Assembly (NCBI RefSeq): GCF_023101145.1
Contig: NZ_CP073714.1
Coordinates: 3,162,001-3,226,000 of the forward strand
Source of the DNA: Paenibacillus pabuli
GTDB taxonomy: Bacteria > Bacillota > Bacilli > Paenibacillales > Paenibacillaceae
Reading direction: 5' to 3'
DNA: 64,000 nt
The notes under the pieces are model-generated. The model worked only from the letters and a program-made list of their open reading frames with translations, searched no databases and was not told the origin of the DNA. Both the position numbers and the translations under genes were made by a program. Of the stretch, positions 59,938-64,000 are shown in pieces; positions within the stretch are counted from its first letter, which is position 1; each line of letters begins with the position of its first letter.

Positions 59938-61611
59938 TTGAATCTCGTCCACAACAAATTGTATGTCGCTGCACTTGGCGGCTTGAATGAAATAGGCAAG
60001 AATATGTACCTTATCCAGTATAATCAAGACATCATTGTCATTGACTGCGGTTCGAAGTTTCCGGATGAAACCCTGCCGGGCATTGATCTCATCATTCCGG
60101 ATGTGACATACCTGCTGGAAAACCAGGACAAGGTAAGAGCCCTTGTGGTTACTCATGGACATGAAGACCACATTGGGGGCATTCCCTATTTGTTAAAACA
60201 AATCAATATTCCTGTGTATGCGTCCAGACTGACACGAGGATTGATTGAGCTGAAACTGAAAGAGCATGGGTTACTGCGCAAAGCAGATCTGCATACGGTT
60301 GATTCCAAGTCCAGCATTACACTGGGTAGCATAGAGCTCTCTTTTTTTGCAACTAGTCATAGCATACCGGATTGTCTCGGTATTTTCTTTCAGACACCTG
60401 GAGGGAATGTCGTTCATACCGGGGATTTCAAGTTTGATATGTCTCCTGTTAATGGGCCGTATCCCGATCTGCACCGTATGGCCGAGATTGGCAAACAAGG
60501 TGTGCATGTGCTTTTGTCCGAGAGTACTAATGCAGAGAGACCAGGATTTACGCCTTCCGAGCGTATCGTTGGTGACCACATATTGGATGCGTTCATTCGT
60601 GCCAAACAAAAGGTATTTATTTCAACCTTTGCGTCCAACGTAAGCAGGGTTCAACAGATTGTAAATGCAGCGTTCGAGACAGGGCGCAAGCTGGCTCTTC
60701 TGGGCAGAAGCATGGTTAATGTGGTGTCTGTAGCCAGTGAATTGGGATATCTGAATGTACCTGAAGGGCTGCTCATTGAGGCCGTTGATTCGGACCAGTT
60801 TCCACCTGATGAGGTTGTTGTGCTCTGTACGGGAAGCCAGGGTGAAACGATGGCAGCATTATCCCGTTTGGCGGCCTCCAAACATCCTCATGTAAAGATC
60901 GCACCTGGAGATACCGTCATTATTGCAGCTGGAGCGATCCCAGGAAATGAACGCAATCTTGCGCATGTCATTGACAATCTGTATTTGCTCGGAGCACGTG
61001 TTATTTACGGTTCAAGCGGCGCAGCGGGCATGCATGTATCAGGACACGGTAGCCAGGAAGAACTCAAATTGATGCTGACCCTGATGAAGCCTGATTATCT
61101 GATTCCAGTTCACGGTGAGTTCCGCATGCTGTATCAACATAGACAACTGGCGGAATCCGTGGGGATCGAACGGGATCATGTATTCATCGTGAACAATGGG
61201 GATATGATTCAGTACAAAGATGGCGTGGCTTCTCTTGGTCCCAAAATTGCATCAGGCAACAGTCTGGTCGACGGTCTGCTCATGGGTGATGTCGGGAATA
61301 TCGTGCTGCGTGATCGCCGACAGCTGTCTTCCGATGGAATGTTGGTGATTGTGACCACGCTCAGCAAAACAGAGAAGCATATGGTGACAGCTCCCGAGAT
61401 TATCTCCAGAGGTTTTGTTTTTGTGAAAGACTCCGAGGAATTTATGAAGGAGATTCATGAGCTGGTTCAGAACAAGATGCATGAGTTAACCGAAAGTGGA
61501 GCGAATCAGTGGAATGTCATCAAAAGAAAGCTGAAAGACGAGATCGGTCATTACATCTACGCCCAGACAAAACGAAGACCGATGATTCTGCCCATTATTA
61601 TTGAGGTATGA
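59938..61611 (+). CDS. Ribonuclease J family protein
   Basis: A 557-residue metallo-beta-lactamase/beta-CASP ribonuclease. The active-site motif HGHEDHIGG (His73, His75, Asp77, His78) is complete, unlike the altered site of RNase J2, so this is a J1-type enzyme. HTGDFKFD and the beta-CASP segments follow (STFASNVSRVQQI, GSQGE, SGHGSQEELKLML, PVHGEFRMLYQH). The length is normal. It starts with TTG after GAGGGGG. It is unlinked to other RNA genes and may be a second J1-like copy, which cannot be judged from this window. Confidence 0.92.
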   Translation: MNLVHNKLYVAALGGLNEIGKNMYLIQYNQDIIVIDCGSKFPDETLPGIDLIIPDVTYLLENQDKVRALVVTHGHEDHIGGIPYLLKQINIPVYASRLTRGLIELKLKEHGLLRKADLHTVDSKSSITLGSIELSFFATSHSIPDCLGIFFQTPGGNVVHTGDFKFDMSPVNGPYPDLHRMAEIGKQGVHVLLSESTNAERPGFTPSERIVGDHILDAFIRAKQKVFISTFASNVSRVQQIVNAAFETGRKLALLGRSMVNVVSVASELGYLNVPEGLLIEAVDSDQFPPDEVVVLCTGSQGETMAALSRLAASKHPHVKIAPGDTVIIAAGAIPGNERNLAHVIDNLYLLGARVIYGSSGAAGMHVSGHGSQEELKLMLTLMKPDYLIPVHGEFRMLYQHRQLAESVGIERDHVFIVNNGDMIQYKDGVASLGPKIASGNSLVDGLLMGDVGNIVLRDRRQLSSDGMLVIVTTLSKTEKHMVTAPEIISRGFVFVKDSEEFMKEIHELVQNKMHELTESGANQWNVIKRKLKDEIGHYIYAQTKRRPMILPIIIEV

Positions 61612-61679
61612 AGAAAGGGCAGAAAACGGTTATCGTGTCCGGTCTGGAACCGAGACTCCTGCAAGGACATTAAGTTGAT

Positions 61680-61745
61680 CAAAAGCCTGAGAAATGTAGG
61701 ATCGTACAGCATTTGTATGACCTACATTTCAGTCAGGCTTTTATT
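61680..61745. terminator. Bidirectional terminator between RNase J and DAHP synthase
   Basis: AAAAGCCTGA and TCAGGCTTTT pair, with an inner AATGTAGG/CCTACATT stem. A run on the left, T run on the right. Confidence 0.9.
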
Positions 61746-61758
61746 ATTGTTAATTAAC

Positions 61759-62841
61759 CTATAGATCGTTCAGCAATCCCGATTGTCTCACAGAAGAGAG
61801 GAACTGGTTGAACTGTTCAATGTTTAATTGCTGAGCGCTGTCGGAGAGGGCTACCGCTGGATTTGGATGAACCTCAACCATAACACCATCCGCACCGGCT
61901 GCAAGAGCTGCTTTGGCACAAGGAGCAAGGATATCTTTGCGCCCGGTAGAGTGCGTGACATCCACAAGCACAGGCAGATGGGTTTCCTGTTTCAGAATCG
62001 GTACAGCAGAGATGTCCAGTGTGTTTCGTGTTGCTTTTTCATAGGTGCGAATGCCGCGTTCAATCAGCATGACCTGTTTGTTCCCCCGGGAGACGACGTA
62101 TTCCGCAGCATGAACGAATTCATCAATAGTTGCCGCCAAACCGCGTTTTAGCAGGATCGGAATTTGAACATCCCCGGCGGCCTTGAGCAGCTCAAAGTTT
62201 TGCATGTTACGCGCACCGATCTGAATGACATCAATATATTTCGCAGCAAGCTCGATATGCCCTGGATGAACGATCTCACTAATGGTCTTCAGTCCGAACT
62301 CATCGGCCACTTCCTTCAGAATTTTCAATCCTTCGATTCCGAGTCCCTGGAAGTCATACGGAGAAGTACGAGGTTTAAAAGCTCCTCCGCGCATCACGGT
62401 AATGCCCGCTTCTTTCAGCGCTGCGGCGACCTCACGTACCTGCTCATAACTTTCAACCGAGCACGGTCCGGCAATCATGATTGGTTTGCCAGCGCCCACC
62501 TTGACGTTTCCGATGGAGACGACCGTATCTTCCTGCTGATTTTTACGGCTAACGAGCAGCTGTTTCTTGTGTTCGTCGACCTGAAGGTTCAGGGAAGCCT
62601 GGAAAATCTGTTTGAACAAAAGTTTGATGGCATCGTCCTGGAATGGCCCCGGATTGGCGGCAGTCAGTTCCTCCAGCATTTCTTTTTCGCGAACCGGATC
62701 AAACTTGGGTACACCCTGTTTTTCCTTAATTTGACCAATTTCCTGTGTAATTTGGGCTCGTTCTGACAACAAGTGGAGGAGGTTATGATTAATCTCACTC
62801 AATCGTCCTCTTAATTGTTCCAAATTCATGCTTTGATCCAT
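61759..62841 (-). CDS. aroA: Bifunctional DAHP synthase / chorismate mutase
   Basis: A 360-residue enzyme of aromatic amino acid synthesis. Residues 1-90 are an AroQ-type chorismate mutase domain ([30 protein letters not shown]). The rest is a class I-beta 3-deoxy-7-phosphoheptulonate synthase ([58 protein letters not shown]). In such fusions the mutase domain gives feedback inhibition by chorismate or prephenate. I chose the ATG at 62841 with AAGGAG nine bases before it; the ATG at 62880 lies within the T-box terminator. A T-box leader controls it. Confidence 0.94.
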   Translation of the reverse strand: MDQSMNLEQLRGRLSEINHNLLHLLSERAQITQEIGQIKEKQGVPKFDPVREKEMLEELTAANPGPFQDDAIKLLFKQIFQASLNLQVDEHKKQLLVSRKNQQEDTVVSIGNVKVGAGKPIMIAGPCSVESYEQVREVAAALKEAGITVMRGGAFKPRTSPYDFQGLGIEGLKILKEVADEFGLKTISEIVHPGHIELAAKYIDVIQIGARNMQNFELLKAAGDVQIPILLKRGLAATIDEFVHAAEYVVSRGNKQVMLIERGIRTYEKATRNTLDISAVPILKQETHLPVLVDVTHSTGRKDILAPCAKAALAAGADGVMVEVHPNPAVALSDSAQQLNIEQFNQFLSSVRQSGLLNDL

Positions 62842-62877
62842 GCTGATCCACTCCTTCAATATTGATTGATGAAAACA

Positions 62878-63165
62878 CAAAAAGGCCCTTCATCCGTAAG
62901 GGACGAAGAAGCCGTGGTACCACCCTAATTAGAAACGGTCCTGCTGTTAAATACAGCCGATCTGTTTCTCACTTTGACCTTTTAACGCAAGGAACGGATT
63001 GTCCTAGAAGCTGTACCTTACAGGAGCAGCTCTTCAGCAATCGGCTCGGGAGTGAACTTCGGCGGCATGTTCCTTTCGGGTGCTCTCAGTCTTTGGCACC
63101 GCGTCCCTGTAATGAACGATAACTCCGCTTACTCTTTCCGTCATAGCCTGTATGGATAATAATGT
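62878..63165 (-). ncRNA. T-box leader, probably tRNA-Phe responsive
   Basis: Read on the minus strand. Stem I includes GAAAGAGTAAGCGG. The specifier loop reads GAAGTTCACT, with UUC (63056-63054, Phe) followed by the usual purine A. The conserved T-box AGGGTGGTACCACGG spans 62926-62912; its UGGU bulge fits a tRNA ending in ACCA, as tRNA-Phe does. A terminator (TTCGTCC/GGATGAA stem, then GGGCCTTTTT) ends just before the gene. Uncharged tRNA would favour antitermination and more DAHP synthase. Confidence 0.88.
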
Positions 63166-63418
63166 TCTGTTCTGTATTTCATGATGCACGTTATGAATTG
63201 AAGTTATACTAGCATCTCATGTTCCTTGTCTGCAAGAAGCTGAATTAATGCCATGCAACAATAACGCTTCACCGTGACGCATTATGTTTCAGCTTCCAAT
63301 GTTCTATGAGATTTACCTGATAGCTCCATGGGAATAGTATTCGCAAGGGTTTGCCATTCGAAGTATAATATAAGGTAATATAAGTGAATTTAAGCGAATG
63401 TGAATAAGAGGAGAAGTT
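63166..63418. other. Divergent promoter region, no gene
   Basis: About 250 bases between the T-box start and the LacI gene. On the minus strand TTGCAG and TAGTAT (18 apart, near 63230-63200) are a possible promoter for the T-box RNA. No clear promoter for the LacI gene was found, although TATAAT occurs at 63364. Confidence 0.4.
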
Positions 63419-64000
63419 ATGAATAAAACGATTTCCGATATCGCTCAAATGGCAGGTGTGGCGAAGAGCACAGTCTCTCGTTTCCTGAATGGTGGTTCGG
63501 TTAGTGACGATACACGACAGAAAATTGAGCGCATTATTAAACAATACAATTACGTACCCAATACGTTTGCACAGAGTCTCAAAGCCAAAAAAACCAGCAT
63601 TATTGGAACGGTTGTTCCTCGTCTGGATTCCTTTGCAACCTCCCAGACATTGATCGGCATCGATGAAGAATTAAGAAAAAATCAGTATCAGATGCTGATC
63701 GCAAATACGAGCCAGGACATGCAGCGGGAGATTGATGCCATATATGACTTTGCCAGACAGAAGGTATCCGGCATTATTCTGCTTGCCGCAGAAGTGACCG
63801 ATGCACATCTCAAAGCTGTGGAAGACATCGGAATTCCGGTTCTATTGGTAGGGCAGCAGCATGAGCAGCTTCACAGTCTGGTACATAACGATGATCAGGC
63901 GGGGTATGAGATGGGGAAGCATGTTGTGGAGAAGGGCCATCGAAAAATTGTCTATATTGGCGTTACCGAGAGAGATCAGGCGGTGGGTATCCATCGCAAA
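63419..64000 (+). CDS. LacI-family transcriptional regulator (partial, 3' cut)
   Basis: The first 194 codons of a LacI/GalR repressor. Residues 1-50 form the DNA-binding part (TISDIAQMAGVAKSTVSRFLNGGSVSDDTRQKIERII, then the hinge YVPNTFAQSLKAKKT). The periplasmic-binding-like effector domain begins IIGTVVPRLDSF. The sequence is close to the ScrR/MsmR-like sugar repressors. AAGAGGAGAAG precedes the ATG. The gene runs out of the window. Confidence 0.92.
   Translation, partial: MNKTISDIAQMAGVAKSTVSRFLNGGSVSDDTRQKIERIIKQYNYVPNTFAQSLKAKKTSIIGTVVPRLDSFATSQTLIGIDEELRKNQYQMLIANTSQDMQREIDAIYDFARQKVSGIILLAAEVTDAHLKAVEDIGIPVLLVGQQHEQLHSLVHNDDQAGYEMGKHVVEKGHRKIVYIGVTERDQAVGIHRK

Overview
The window is ordinary chromosome of a Gram-positive, spore-former-type Firmicute, most probably a Paenibacillus. 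The evidence is the gene set: two very large S-layer-homology (SLH) surface proteins, a secreted GH5 mannanase, a fused rhamnulose-phosphate aldolase/dehydrogenase, a bacteriophytochrome with its heme oxygenase, and an RNase J. The regulation also fits: strong AGGAGG ribosome sites, frequent TTG/GTG starts, cre-like boxes and a T-box leader.

Layout. 1-13.5 kb is housekeeping and stress genes: a leucine-rich-repeat protein, a nitroreductase, a VanY-type carboxypeptidase, an IscA-like protein, a TetR-controlled two-gene operon, an OpuC-like osmoprotectant ABC transporter, a disulfide-oxidoreductase-like flavoprotein, a SET-domain protein and an ABC-F protein. 13.6-19.2 kb is one SLH-anchored GH43 enzyme behind a long leader. 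19.3-24.3 kb holds a quinone-reductase/HxlR pair and the cysJI sulfite reductase operon. 24.5-25.2 kb is a YebC/YeeI-family gene.

25.0-30.9 kb is an A+T-rich genomic island. It is bounded by a direct repeat of about 242 bp of the yebC 3' end and contains a broken tyrosine recombinase. It also carries a secreted toxin-like protein with a candidate partner, a small hydrophobic-basic peptide gene whose RNA layout resembles a type I toxin, an HNH-like protein and a stray groEL fragment. The original yebC terminator lies to the right of the island.

30.9-33.5 kb has two YdcZ-type small transporters around a Crp/Fnr regulator, and a NIF3-family gene. 33.9-37.2 kb is a light-sensing pair: heme oxygenase makes biliverdin for the phytochrome, whose output GGDEF domain is degenerate. 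37.3-42.6 kb is a tight three-gene operon: a TerB_N-type protein, a P-loop ATPase like BrxD, and an Lhr/BrxHI-like helicase. This is a probable Ter/BREX-related DNA-processing or defence module. 42.7-43.9 kb is an EamA exporter behind a purine-riboswitch-like leader with a guanine-type core and atypical loops.

44-46.3 kb holds a cupredoxin, a nucleoside-diphosphate-sugar epimerase-like protein and an esterase. 46.4-54 kb is a 2,500-residue repeat-rich SLH protein whose leader contains a terminator. 54-59.8 kb is carbohydrate use: a TreR-like regulator, a mannanase and rhaEW-rhaA. 59.9-64 kb has an RNase J paralogue, DAHP synthase/chorismate mutase behind a Phe-type T-box, and the start of a LacI regulator cut by the window end.

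The best candidates for something new are the purine-like riboswitch on the EamA gene, the TerB_N-ATPase-helicase trio, and the yebC-targeted island with its type I toxin-like gene and captured host-gene ends.
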